Shown here: in pieces, positions 1 through 9,074 of the stretch
Numbering within the stretch: position 1 is the stretch's first letter
Layout of the letters: the number at the start of each line of letters is the position of its first letter
Source of the DNA: Amblyomma americanum
Lineage: Eukaryota; Arthropoda; Arachnida; Ixodida; Ixodidae
DNA length: 64,000 nt
Direction of reading: 5' to 3'
Assembly: GCF_052857255.1 (NCBI RefSeq)
Contig: NC_135502.1
Span: forward strand, 187,237,806-187,301,805
The notes under the pieces: model-generated
What the model saw: the letters and a program-made list of their open reading frames with translations, nothing else
Databases searched by the model: none
Told to the model about the DNA's origin: nothing
Position numbers and translations under genes: made by a program

Positions 1-253
1 AAGTGTGGCTCCTGGGGTCCTGCTTGAACATCGCCAATTTATTATTAAACTGATACTGTACAATTTCCTCTCGTTCCTAAATGATTTCTCTAAGTTTCGC
101 AGCCATGCCACATTTCATCGCAGCGAGAACTGGTTTTCTACGAACACTTATTTTCGACGTCGCCAACTCTCTCTGCATGGTACAAGACGTCATCTGCTTC
201 ACAAAAAAAAAATATTTGAGGCTACGTCGCCCCAGACATTACATGAACACAGT
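1..253. other. Unassigned flank left of the LTR element
   Basis: I recognise no gene, RNA or repeat here. It includes a run of ten A (about 204-213). It does not contain the upstream part of the LINE reverse transcriptase found on the other side of the LTR element. The open frame that crosses from here into the LTR has no protein-like features and I treat it as chance. Confidence 0.5.
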
Positions 254-1543
254 TGTGACATTCCTTGTGTGCTACGAGGTACATTCCTTGTGTGTGCATC
301 GAGTTGGGGCTTAAGGCCGCCCCTCTTTTCCAGCTGCATAACTTTGCAGAAAGCAGGACGCCGGCACACGCGGAAACCGAGAGCCCCGAGTACATACGGG
401 GAACGAAAATTGTCGCTTGACGCACGGACCCCCTCCCCCCCCTTTCGACGTGGGCTATCGCCGGGAAGGCACCCACAGCTTCCCGCCGTGCCTCGTGAAC
501 AAAAGCGCATTCCCAGGAGGGCCGTGACGGACACCTGTCATGGCGGACAGGCAAGACTCGCCAAGAATGTGGGAAGACAGGGGCGACCCTTAATCTGGTT
601 TCCCGGAGCGACAGACGAACCCCTTCATGCTTATTAGCTGTGTCCCGCCGTCGGTAGCCCGGCAGCATCGTGGGCCCTTTCGCCCCCTCCTCTGTTGCTG
701 ACGGGCGACGCGGACCGATGGTGGGTGGCGGTATGCATGCATGGGGCAAGGATTAGCTCCGAAGGGAGAGCCTTTGGATACTCTCACTTGAGAGAGAGTT
801 GTGGCGTTTTTGTTTATTTAGTTTGTGTTGTTAACAAGACTCTGGGTTCGAGGCTAAGCCCAACCCAAGGAGTTGTCCCCATCTCGCATGTTATTTTTGA
901 TTGGAGAATTGATGCTTTGGGCGGGCCACTGAAAATGACCGCCCTTAGTCCTTTGTTAATCAAGTGCTTAAAAGCGCATGTAAACAGATGCAGTCCAGTC
1001 TGAGCTGGGGCTCCATGCTTAGCATGTAATGTGATGCTACTTAGGCACTAACCTGCCCGGTCGATGAGTAAAGTAGTGCAAAGTTTGTTCTTTTGTAAAT
1101 TCAGTTCTGCTTTTTCCAGTTTAACTCTCTGTATATGTATGTTGTAAAATTATGCTCTGCTGTCATCATCTACAAGCTCGCCTCCTGTTCATCTTCCAAG
1201 CCGAACGACACTAGAGGAAGGGTTTGTGAACCATCCTCGAAGAAACGGACGACTATTGAAATTCTACTGCATACACGCTCAGGACGACATCGTTCGCGAA
1301 GAGGGCCTTCAGCGCCGAAGCCCGACGGCGTGCAGCTTCTGCCAGCAACCGCTCGAGCCCAACTCCGGAGCCACTCCATCGCCCCCATGAAGTCGTCGGC
1401 ACGTAAGCTCGGACGCCCAACCTCTGATGTATAATCTTAATCATGTGTAATTATTGAATATACCTGTTTGTTTAAACTGAGCCATACGGTGTCTCTTTGC
1501 CTCTCCGTCCCGTGTGGACCTGCGCATTATGGGGGTCATCACA
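254..1543 (+). repeat. 5' long terminal repeat
   Basis: The 1290-bp LTR begins TGTGA and ends TCACA, a perfect 5-bp inverted repeat of the TG...CA type. It aligns end to end with 6999-8290. The first 45 bases hold a short direct duplication of ACATTCCTTGTGTG (258-271 and 281-294). By analogy with the family it should carry the promoter and the polyadenylation signal. I see no AATAAA and no TATA box I would defend. Open frames inside it are not protein-like. Confidence 0.95.
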
Positions 1544-1697
1544 CTGGTGTCAGAAGTGGGGTCTCAAAAGCAAATGTCCTCTGAATGCTGCGACATTCAT
1601 GACTTCAAAATTGTAATCAAAAGGGAATCACGGGACTGATTGTGGGACTTTTACCCCCATTTGAGAGGCTTGAGGCACCGGAGGGCTTGAAAAAAAA
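1544..1697 (+). other. Untranslated leader of the retrotransposon
   Basis: This stretch lies between the 5' LTR and the Gag ATG at 1698. It starts with the primer binding site and ends in an A-run directly before the ATG (AAAATG), a good initiation context for an arthropod. No other feature was seen. Confidence 0.7.
1545..1560 (+). other. Primer binding site, tRNA-Leu type
   Basis: TGGTGTCAGAAGTGGG starts one base after the LTR end. It is complementary to a tRNA 3' end reading CCCACTTCTGACA plus the CCA tail, which as I recall it is the 3' end of eukaryotic tRNA-Leu(CAG). This tRNA would prime minus-strand DNA synthesis. The position and the leading TGG are diagnostic of a PBS; the tRNA identity rests on recall and should be confirmed against the host tRNA set. 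Confidence 0.85.
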
Positions 1698-2479
1698 ATG
1701 TCTTTATCTGAGGGAGCTCCCACTCCACAGCCGTCGCTCGGAGAAAGCATGCTGGCATTAGGAAGCGTCATTCCGACGTTTACGGGAGATAAGACAGGGG
1801 TTCCAATCTGCGATTTCTTTTCCATGCTAGAAGACATTGGGAAAATGGGGGGATGGTCCGATGCTCAAATGCTGGGAATGGCGAGGTGTAAGATGGCAGG
1901 AGCTGCTCATGATTTTGCATGGCGAGACGAAAAAGTAAAATCCACAAAATCATTTGCGGAATTTAAGACGCTCGCGTTAGAGCATTTTGACACTGAACCA
2001 CGTCACGTGCGAGTACAGATGGTAGGGGAGGACGTGCGAACGTTTGCGTCGCGGCTTCAGCGCTTAGCGCGCGATACGTTAAGCAGGGAGGAGGAAGGAG
2101 ACCAGCTTAAGAAGAAATACGCGGAGGATATACTTAAAGAGGAAATGACCGCTTTGTTCGTGGCTGGTCTGCAAGACCCCGTGCACCGGTTCGTGCTCTC
2201 GCGCAAGCCGAGCAATTTCGACCAAGCCGTGGAGGCCGCATTGGATGAGGAACAAAATGAGGCGTTAACGACAGCCGCAGCGAGAGTACGCGTCATAGAG
2301 AGAGCGGTGCTCAACCCTGAGGTTGCTCTCTTGACAGAGCGGTTAGATCGCTTAGAACAGCTGCTATCTCAGCAGGTAGAATGCCAGGTTGAAGCGCGCG
2401 CTCAACAGCGCCCATTCGCTGGAAACCGGAGACCGCCACAAAGCTACAGGCGCGGTATGCGAGATTTGAAGAAATCGTA

Positions 2480-2521
2480 TGCTTCGCTTGCCAGGGTCGC
2501 GGACACATCGCCAGGTTCTGC
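2480..2521 (+). other. Gag nucleocapsid zinc knuckle (CCHC), displaced frame
   Basis: Read from 2480, the 14 codons encode CFACQGRGHIARFC, an exact C-x2-C-x4-H-x4-C zinc knuckle, the RNA-binding motif of retroelement nucleocapsid. It is two positions out of frame with the Gag start. Its frame stays open to a TAG at 2615-2617 through a basic, polar tail typical of the Gag C-terminus. Confidence 0.93.
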
Positions 2522-2607
2522 CAAAACGTGCGCCGTGGGGAGCCACAAAGAGAAGCAGGCGAGACACGCCCTAAGCAAGCCTACAGCGGGGCTCCAGATA
2601 CCGAGAC

Positions 2608-2614
2608 AAAAAAC
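2608..2614 (+). promoter_or_regulatory. A AAA AAC heptamer at the gag end, candidate slippery site
   Basis: In the zinc-knuckle frame the last codons are ACA AAA AAC followed at once by TAG (2615). This places a canonical X-XXY-YYZ heptamer in the register used for -1 ribosomal frameshifting in many retroelements. However, a -1 shift here reaches a stop at 2656, while protease lies in the +1 register. So either another indel has occurred in this copy or the heptamer is coincidental. Confidence 0.35.
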
Positions 2615-2621
2615 TAGTTAG

Positions 2622-3533
2622 TCCTCCCAGCCTGAGGAGCGTGGGGAGGGAGCAGTAGATGATGAGGTGGTGGTAGTTTGTGTGGCCGACGAGGCATGCC
2701 CTGTTGTGCGTTGCAAGTTAAATGGTTGTTGTATGGAATTGTTGATAGTTACGGGGTCAAAGGTGACATTGCTTAAGGAGAGCAGTTTTAACACGCTTCG
2801 AAGGAAGGGGGACCGCGAGGTGTTGGAAGCGTCTGGTGGTATGGCAACCAAATTTGTAGGCATAACGGGGGATCCTCTTGGCATAAGTGGACTCTACCGG
2901 TTACACTTCTCTCTCGGCGGAATTGCATTGGAGCACCCCTGCTACGTATGCCCGGACACGGTGTCTCTGCCAAACGGAGTGTCAGGTATATTAGGGCAGG
3001 ATTTTTTGAGAAAAGGGAAGGTAGTAGTCTCATTCTCTGAGGAAGAGGTTAATGCGGGCGGCTCAAAAGTTCCGTTTTTGAACAGGAGAGGGGCTGAGAT
3101 TCGCATTACCGATATTGACACCCGTCAAACAGTGGGATCATTGGAGAAGGTATATTCGCGGGTTGCCGTCCGGCTGGTCGAGGAGGCGGTCGTCCTTCCT
3201 TGGTCGGAGCACATTTTGTACGCGTTTGTGCCTTCAGATGTAGAGAGCGGCGCCGTGGGAGTGCTTGAGCCGGTCGACTCTCTCAGCAATGGCCTGAAGG
3301 CAGCCGCGTGCCTCGTGACAGTTAATGACGCCCACAGAGTGCCTCTACGGGTGGTTAACTGTAGCCAGCAGCCACTGAGCCTTCCCAAGAACAAAACATT
3401 GGCTTTCTTCACCTCTGCGATAGAGCAACGTGAGCCCACCGATACGGTACTCGCAACTGTAGAGCATGCTAGTCCTTCGGCTGCTCCAAAGGTGTCGTTC
3501 GATCTTTCTCACGTAAAATCCAGGGAGAGGTAG
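2622..3533 (+). pseudogene. pol N-terminal part: aspartic protease, catalytic Asp lost
   Basis: This frame continues the Gag-start frame after the TAG at 2619 and runs to TAG at 3531-3533. It has no ATG at its head; the apparent start at 2667 is GTG. The retropepsin active-site triad position reads V-T-G-S (codons 2748-2759) where the family has D-T-G-S/A; codon 2748-2750 is GTT, one base from GAT. The second retropepsin landmark, the GILGQDFL stretch with its hydrophobic-hydrophobic-Gly core, is intact around 2983-3009. Without the Asp the protease should not cleave the polyprotein. The residues after about 3020 are the poorly conserved spacer to reverse transcriptase. The TAG at 3531 interrupts sequence that continues in the same frame. 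Confidence 0.85.
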
Positions 3534-4121
3534 GCTCTGGCTGGTTTGCTGAACGACTACTCGGAGGTATTCGCCGCGTCCAACCTGGATTTGGGCTGCT
3601 GTGGCGTTATAAAGCACAGGATAGAAACCGGCACTTCATCGCCCGTTTACCAGCGTGCGTACAGGATTCCTTACTCCCAACGTGAGGAGATGGAGCGGCA
3701 GGTGCAGGACCTGAGTGATCGCGGCATTGTCGAACACTCAAAGTCACCCTGGTGAGCACCAGCACTATTGGTGGAAAAGCCAGATGGCTCGTATCGATTG
3801 GTAGTGGACTACCGCAAACTAAATGCCGTAACTCGCATCGATCCATACCCCATCCCCAATATACAGGAGACGCTTTCTCAGCTGGGCTCTGCCAGGTACT
3901 TCACGGTAGTGGACATGGCGGCGGGATTCTGGCAGATAGCAATGGATCCGGCAGATGCCGAGAAAACGGCATTCAACACGCCCTCAGGGCACTATGAATG
4001 GAAAAGAATGCCGATGGGTCTGGCCAACAGCCCTGCTGTCTGGCAGAGAACCGCTGATGTTATCCTGGCAGGTCTTCTGGGGAGGCTGTGCTTCGTGTAT
4101 ATGGATGACATTATCATATAA
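3534..4121 (+). pseudogene. pol: reverse transcriptase fingers and palm, one internal stop
   Basis: This continues the same frame after the TAG at 3531 and is interrupted by TGA at 3753-3755 directly after SPW. It holds the RT core in order: the PVYQRAYRIPYS region, EKPDGSYRLVVDYRKLN, FTVVDMAAGFWQI (first catalytic Asp, codon 3912-3914), PMGLANSPAVWQR and the YMDD box (4098-4109) with the other two catalytic Asp. The motifs are unaltered, so the damage is confined to the stop and to an extra base just after the YMDD box, which ends the frame in TAA at 4119-4121. As a family function this enzyme copies the element's RNA into DNA inside the particle. Confidence 0.93.
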
Positions 4122-5374
4122 CAGTGACAGTTTTGAGAACCATTTGTGCGATATTGAGCAGGTTTTGGTGCGACTAAGAGCAGCGGGGTCTCAAGCTGAA
4201 GCCCTCTAAGTGCCAATTCCTCAAAAACGAGGTGAAATACCTCGGGCACGTTGTTTCAGCTGACGGCGTGCGACCGGACCCTGAGAAACTAAGGTGTGTC
4301 TCGGATTTTCCATCCCCGACTAGCGTCCGCCAGGTCCGGCAGTTTCTCGGCCTGATCGGTTACTACCGAAGGCACATAGAGGAGTTCGCCAAGCTCGCTA
4401 AGCCGCTCACCGCCTTAACAGCCAAAAATGTCGCCTTTCGCTGGGACGAAAACGCGGAGAATGCTTTTGGGGCCCTGAAAAGGAAGCTAATGAGTGCACC
4501 GCTGTTGCGCCACCCGGATTTTAGTTTGCCCTTCGTTATGGCCACAGATGCGTCAAAGTTCGCAGTTGGTGCCGTGCTATCTCAGGTTATCGAGGGCAAA
4601 GAACATCCCGTTGCTTTTGCTAGCCGACAGCTGAGCCCCACAGAGCAAAAGTACGGAGCTACGGAAAGGGAGTGCCTCGCCGTTGTCTGGGCAGTAAAGC
4701 ACGTCAGATGCTACCTTTACGGCCGCAAATTCAAGCTAGTCACAGACTGCCATCCTCTGAAATGGGTGATGAGTGTCAGGGACCCTAGCTCGCGACTCGC
4801 TAGATGGAATCTACACCTGCAGGAATACTGCTTTGAAGTTGAGCACAAGTCAGGAAAGACACATCTCAATGCTGATGCACTCAGCCGCACAGCTGCCGTG
4901 GCAGCTATAGATGAGTTTGTCCCCGTAGTCGACCCCGCCGAATTACGCACAGAGCAGTGCAAAGATCCTGACCTGAAGCGAATAATCGAAAGCTTAGAGG
5001 GCGCACCGTCTCACCCCGAACAGCTAGGTTATTTCATTGACAAAGACGGCACCCTGTGTCGGCGCACGAGGCCAACCAGGAAAGGGAGATTAGAGAAAAC
5101 CGCTTGGGAGAGAGTCGTCATACCTCGGTCGTGGACAGAAAGGGTTCTTCGCGCGTTTCACGATGCGCCATGCGCCGGTCATTTTGGCGTAGCGAAGACA
5201 CGCAGGCGTGTGGAGCGTTTGTACTTTTGGAGTGGCATGCGACAGGATATTAGAGACTACTGTGCGAAGTGTCATTCCTGTCTCGAAAGAAAAACACCAA
5301 GGGACGAAGACCAGCTCCAATTCAGCCGTTCTCTGAGGTTTCGGCTCCCTTCGAGCGGACAGGTATGGACATAA
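4122..5374 (+). pseudogene. pol: RT thumb, RNase H and integrase zinc domain, frameshifted
   Basis: From 4122 to about 4187 the RT continues in the +1 register. A second extra base in a G-run (4184-4187) then moves it to the frame that stays open to 5374. In order: the KYLGHVVSADGV and FLGLIGYYRRHI thumb/connection motifs (4235-4370), RNase H with its first Asp in ATDASKF (codon 4547-4549) and the TERECLAVVWA helix, then the integrase HHCC zinc-binding domain with His codons at 5159 and 5180 (H-x6-H) and Cys codons at 5261 and 5270 (C-x2-C). After about 5290-5310 the residues stop resembling integrase because the true frame moves; the tail to 5374 is out of frame. RNase H degrades the RNA template and the HHCC domain helps assemble integrase on LTR ends. 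Confidence 0.92.
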
Positions 5375-6504
5375 TGGGCCCATTGCCCACGACCACTTCC
5401 GGAAACAAGTACATTTTAGTATTTGTCGATCACCTTTCAAAATACGCGGAAGCGGTAGCACTCCCAGATCAGAAGGCAGACACGGTTGCAAGAGCATTTG
5501 TCGAACAGATCGTGCTCCGACATGGACCCCCGAGGCAACTCTTGACAGATCGGGGAACGAACTTCGTGTCGCAGCTAATGAGGAGAGTTTGCGAGCTGCT
5601 TAAGATCGCTAAGAAGCAGACAACACCGTACCATCCGGCTTGCAACGGCGCGATGGAGCGACTGAACCAAACCGTGGCCGGGTTCCTGTCGCATTTTGTT
5701 TCGCGCGACCAGCGGGACTGGGACTTGTGGCTCCCGTATGCAATGTTTGCCTACAATTCCGCAGCACACGAGAGCACGGGCGAATCGCCATTCTTTCTTC
5801 TCTACGGCCGAGACCCGGACCAGCCTAGTGAAGTGCCAGAGGGCCCCCGTCGTGTCCCATACGCTTCACTGGACGACTATAAGGTGGAGCTAGAATCGCG
5901 CTTGCAAGTGGCGAGGGACATCGCAAAGGAGGCCTTAAAGAAAGCGGCGAAGCGCAGGAAGGAGGTACACGATCGCAGTGCTAGAGACGCGCCGTTTAAT
6001 GTGGGGGACAGCGTGTACATTGAAAACTGCCAAAGGCAGATTGGGCTAGCTCGTAAGTTCCAGACGAAGTGGAGAGGACCGTGCGAGGTTGTCGAGAAGC
6101 TTTCTCCGGTAAACTTGAGAGTCCGAGACGTGAACCGGCGCTTGATAAGGATACACGCAAATCACCTCAAGTCGGCACCGGTTCAGTATTCACGAAATGA
6201 GGAAAGGGAAAGCGCGGATTTTGATGGGGACAGAAGTGAAGCGGAGCGCGCAGATAGTTCGCAAGAAACGCCCTCTCCTGCATTTGTTCGGCAGGCGCCA
6301 GAGGTGACGGCCAGAATGCCACCGGATTTACTTCATGCATTGCTAGAAGAAGAAGCGCGCGAGGTTGCCGCGCAGATAACGCCAGGAGAGGCTCCTGCCA
6401 CGAGCCCTCGCGAGTCCCAAAGCAGACAAAGGGGCACAGACTTACTTAGTATGACTCATGAAGGCCGATATCCGCTGCGAAATCGGAAAGCTAAGTCGGA
6501 CTAA
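5269..6504 (+). pseudogene. pol: integrase catalytic core and C-terminal domain
   Basis: A long frame ending in TAA at 6502-6504. Its first codon is GTG, so it depends on upstream translation that the frameshift before about 5345 cuts off. The catalytic triad is complete: Asp in GMDIMGP (codon 5368), Asp in LTDRGTNF (codon 5548) and Glu in AMERLNQT (codon 5656), with exactly 35 residues between the second Asp and Glu (D-35-E). Downstream, near 6040-6180, is a GPY/F-like module (KWRGPCEVVEKL) found in many Gypsy integrases, followed by an acidic tail ending RYPLRNRKAKSD. This domain inserts the cDNA into the genome. It is intact in itself, which makes it the best preserved part of pol. Confidence 0.94.
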
Positions 6505-6998
6505 TGGCGTAAACAGAGCGGAGTTTTGAACTGGTTAGAATTGTGTAATGCCACAGCTCATAACATTGCTATGTGCGTATGTGTTAAGTTATCGGAGTTG
6601 GTAGTTAAACCTTTCTGTCATTAAGTAACACCTTCACAGGAGAGCATGCGGAGCGCATGCAGAACCTGCCCTACTTCCTTTCGTTATCTATATTTTTGTC
6701 TGTGCCGTGATCGTGCTAGAAGTGGGAGCTCCTTTATAACTGTGGTAAATTTATTTCGTCCAGTTTGGACTAGAAAGGAGAGGCTTGGGTGCTGAGTTTT
6801 CATGTTTATCTGTAAAAGAAGATCAGTGCTGCCCCTGGAGTCGCCAGTTATGACAGCGGAGGCATATGGTGTTGTGCAGTGGTGTTGAGTGCAGCGAAAA
6901 TTGTTTTGTCGGACGCACTGTGCGAGGCGATTCAGAAAGACAAGGGGAGCTGCAGGGACTCAAATGTTCGGAGAACATTCTTCTGGAGGGTGAGCGAG
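6505..6998 (+). other. 3' untranslated part of the retrotransposon, no env
   Basis: There is no protein-like frame in these 494 bases, so an envelope gene is absent. The last 14 bases before the 3' LTR (GGAGGGTGAGCGAG, 6985-6998) are purine-rich and sit where the plus-strand polypurine primer must be, but the tract is interrupted by T and C and is a weak match. Confidence 0.6.
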
Positions 6999-8290
6999 TG
7001 TGACATTCCTTGTGTGCTACGAGGTACATTCCTTGTGTGTGCATCGAGTTGGGGCTTAAGGCCGCCCCTCTTTTCCAGCTGCATAACTTTGCAGAAAGCA
7101 GGACGCCGGCACACGCGGAAACCGAGAGCCCCGAGTACATACGGGGAACGAAAATTGTCGCTTGACGCACGGACCCCCTCCCCCCCCCCTTTCGACGTGG
7201 GCTATCGCCGGGAAGGCACCCACAGCTTCCCGCCGTGCCTCGTGAACAAAAGCGCATTCCCAGGAGGGCCATGACGGACACCTGTCATGGCGGACAGGCA
7301 AGACTCGCCAAGAATGTGGGAAGACAGGGGCGACCCTTAATCTGGTTTCCCGGAGCGACAGACGAACCCCTTCATGCTTATTAGCTGTGTCCCGCCGTCG
7401 GTAGCCCGGCAGCATCGTGGGCCCTTTCGCCCCCTCCTCTGTTGCTGACGGGCGACGCGGACCGATGGTGGGTGGCGGTATGCATGCATGGGGCAAGGAT
7501 TAGCTCCGAAGGGAGAGCCTGCGGATACTCTCACTTGAGAGAGAGTTGTGGCGTTTTTGTTTATTTAGTTTGTGTTGTTAACAAGACTCTGGGTTCGAGG
7601 CTAAGCCCAACCCAAGGGGTTGTCCCCATCTCGCATGTTATTTTTGATTGGAGAATTGATGCTTTGGGCGGGCCACTGAAAATGACCGCCCTTAGTCCTT
7701 TGTTAATCAAGTGCTTAAAAGCGCATGTAAACGGATGCAGTCCAGTCTGAGCTGGCGCTCCATGCTTAGCATGTAATGTGATGCTACTTAGGCACTAACC
7801 TGCCCGGTCGATGAGTAAAGTAGTGCAAAGTTTGTTCTTTGTAAATTCAGTTCTGCTTTTTCCAGTTTAACTCTCTGTATATGTATGTTGTAAAATTATG
7901 CTCTGCTGTCATCATCTACAAGCTCGCCTCCTGTTCATCTTCCAAGCCGGACGACACTAGAGGAAGGGTTTGTGAACCATCCTCGAAGAAACGGACGGCT
8001 ATTGAAATTCTACTGCATACACGCTCAGGACGACATCGTTCGCGAAGAGGGCCTTCAGCGCCGAAGCCCGACGGCGTGCAGCTTCTGCCAGCAACCGCTC
8101 GAGCCCAACTCCGGAGCCACTCCATCGCCCCCATGAAGTCGTCGGCACGTAAGCTCGGACGCCCCAGCCTCTGATGTATAATCTTAATCATGTGTAATTA
8201 TTGAGTATACCTGTTTGTTTAAACTGAGCCATACGGTGTCTCTTTGCCTCTCCGTCCCGTGTGGACCTGCGCATTATGGGGGTCATCACA
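6999..8290 (+). repeat. 3' long terminal repeat
   Basis: This 1292-bp copy aligns with 254-1543 over its whole length. By eye I find about ten substitutions (for example TT/GC in GAGCCTTTGG, A/G in CCAAGGAG, A/G in TAAACAG) and three length changes: two extra C in the long C-run, one T fewer in TTCTTTTG, and one extra C in GACGCCCC. It ends TCACA at 8290, directly against LINE sequence. Confidence 0.95.
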
Positions 8291-8974
8291 ATATTATTGC
8301 TTCGTATCCTACTTACGTTACTTCTGGTGTGCCTCAGGGCAGTGTTTTGGCTCTTTAATCTTCCTAATTCACATAAATGATTTGCCACTTAATGTTTCTT
8401 CTCGCTTACGTATTTTCGCTGACGACTGCATTATTTACAGATCAATTAACAGTACTGACGACCACCTGGCCCTTCAAAATTACCTTAGCCTAATTCATAG
8501 TTGGTGTAGCACCTGGTTAATGGCTTTAAATGTGTCAAAATGACAGGTAATTTCTTTTAGTCGCAAGCGTGACAACTCATATTTTTTATACGACGTCAAT
8601 AATAACGAATTGTTACATACAGTATCGTATAAATGTTTGGGTGTTCACCTAACCGATAACCTCTCCTGGACAGACCATATTACAACCGTTTGCGCAAAAG
8701 CTTCAAGGACATTAGGTTACCTACGTCGTAATCTGAGTAATTCACCTTCCCACATCCGCAAATTTGCCTATCAGACATTTGTTCGTCCTCAGCTCGAGCA
8801 TGCATCTTCCATTTGGTCCCCACATCCTACATACTTAATCGACTTGCTTGAATCAGTCCAGAAACGAGCTGCCGGTTTCATTTCACGTAATTATAGCCAT
8901 CACTCCAGCGTAACGCAAATGAAACTCGATCATTCCATACAGCCTTTAGTTCTTCGCCGTAATATCGCTTTGTT
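8291..8974 (+). pseudogene. LINE (non-LTR) reverse-transcriptase fragment, decayed
   Basis: Starting at the LTR edge, the frame from 8293 reads YPTYVTSGVPQGSVL, the conserved GVPQGS motif of non-LTR RT. A lost base near 8345 moves it to the next frame (LIFLIHINDLP). That frame carries the catalytic FADD box (8415-8426), meets TGA at 8541-8543, and then continues in the same frame through the RT thumb and C-terminal region (YKCLGVHL, FVRPQLEHASSIWSPH, LESVQKRAAGFI) until the N run. The 5' half, including the first catalytic Asp, is missing and the 3' end is cut by the gap. This C-terminal style is abundant in tick LINEs (recall, not a search). The clade could be jockey-, CR1- or L2-like. Confidence 0.9.
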
Positions 8975-9074
8975 NNNNNNNNNNNNNNNNNNNNNNNNNN
9001 NNNNNNNNNNNNNNNNNNNNNNNNNNNNNNNNNNNNNNNNNNNNNNNNNNNNNNNNNNNNNNNNNNNNNNNNNN
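8975..9074. other. Assembly gap, 100 N
   Basis: Exactly 100 N, the usual placeholder for a gap of unknown length. It separates LINE sequence from satellite. Reading frames that cross it (for example 8610-9080) are artefacts. Confidence 0.99.

Larger units (their letters stand above)
1698..2621 (+). pseudogene. gag, structural polyprotein, frameshifted before the zinc knuckle
   Basis: The ATG at 1698 opens 307 codons ending in TAG at 2619-2621. Residues about 20-210 look like a retrotransposon Gag capsid region: an N-terminal PTFTGDKTG stretch, Trp-containing helices, a long charged helix-rich middle and the NFDQAVEAALDEEQ region near residue 175. This is what forms the cytoplasmic virus-like particle in the family. 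The expected nucleocapsid CCHC knuckle is present at 2480-2521 but in another frame, which fits a single lost base near 2450. The last ~55 residues of the open frame are therefore out-of-frame sequence. The same frame resumes as protease after the TAG. Confidence 0.88.
254..8290 (+). mobile_element. Ty3/Gypsy LTR retrotransposon, full-length but coding-defective
   Basis: An 8.0-kb element with two nearly identical direct LTRs (254-1543 and 6999-8290), a primer binding site one base inside the 5' LTR, and gag, protease, reverse transcriptase, RNase H and integrase in that order. The order PR-RT-RH-IN defines the Ty3/Gypsy (Metaviridae-type) class, as opposed to Copia. There is no env open frame between integrase and the 3' LTR. 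The coding region is broken: a frameshift before the Gag zinc knuckle, loss of the protease catalytic Asp, in-frame TAG at 3531 and TGA at 3753, frameshifts near 4115 and 4185, and another between about 5290 and 5345. No target-site duplication is visible: the five bases before 254 are ACAGT and those after 8290 are ATATT. Family and order are certain; the lineage within Gypsy is not determined. Confidence 0.96.

Noticed and set aside
5..637. A 210-codon plus-strand open frame across the flank and LTR start
   Set aside because: It crosses the LTR boundary, has no protein-like features, and its LTR part recurs in the 3' LTR in a different context.
695..1003. A 102-codon frame inside each LTR (also 7442-7750)
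   Set aside because: It is conserved only because the LTRs are copies of each other; the composition and residues are not protein-like.
1130..1145. A TATA-like stretch (TATATGTATG) in the LTR
   Set aside because: Too weak and without an initiator or start-site evidence, so not listed as a promoter.
6505..6998. A possible env gene between integrase and the 3' LTR
   Set aside because: Only 494 bases without a protein-like frame; this is untranslated sequence.
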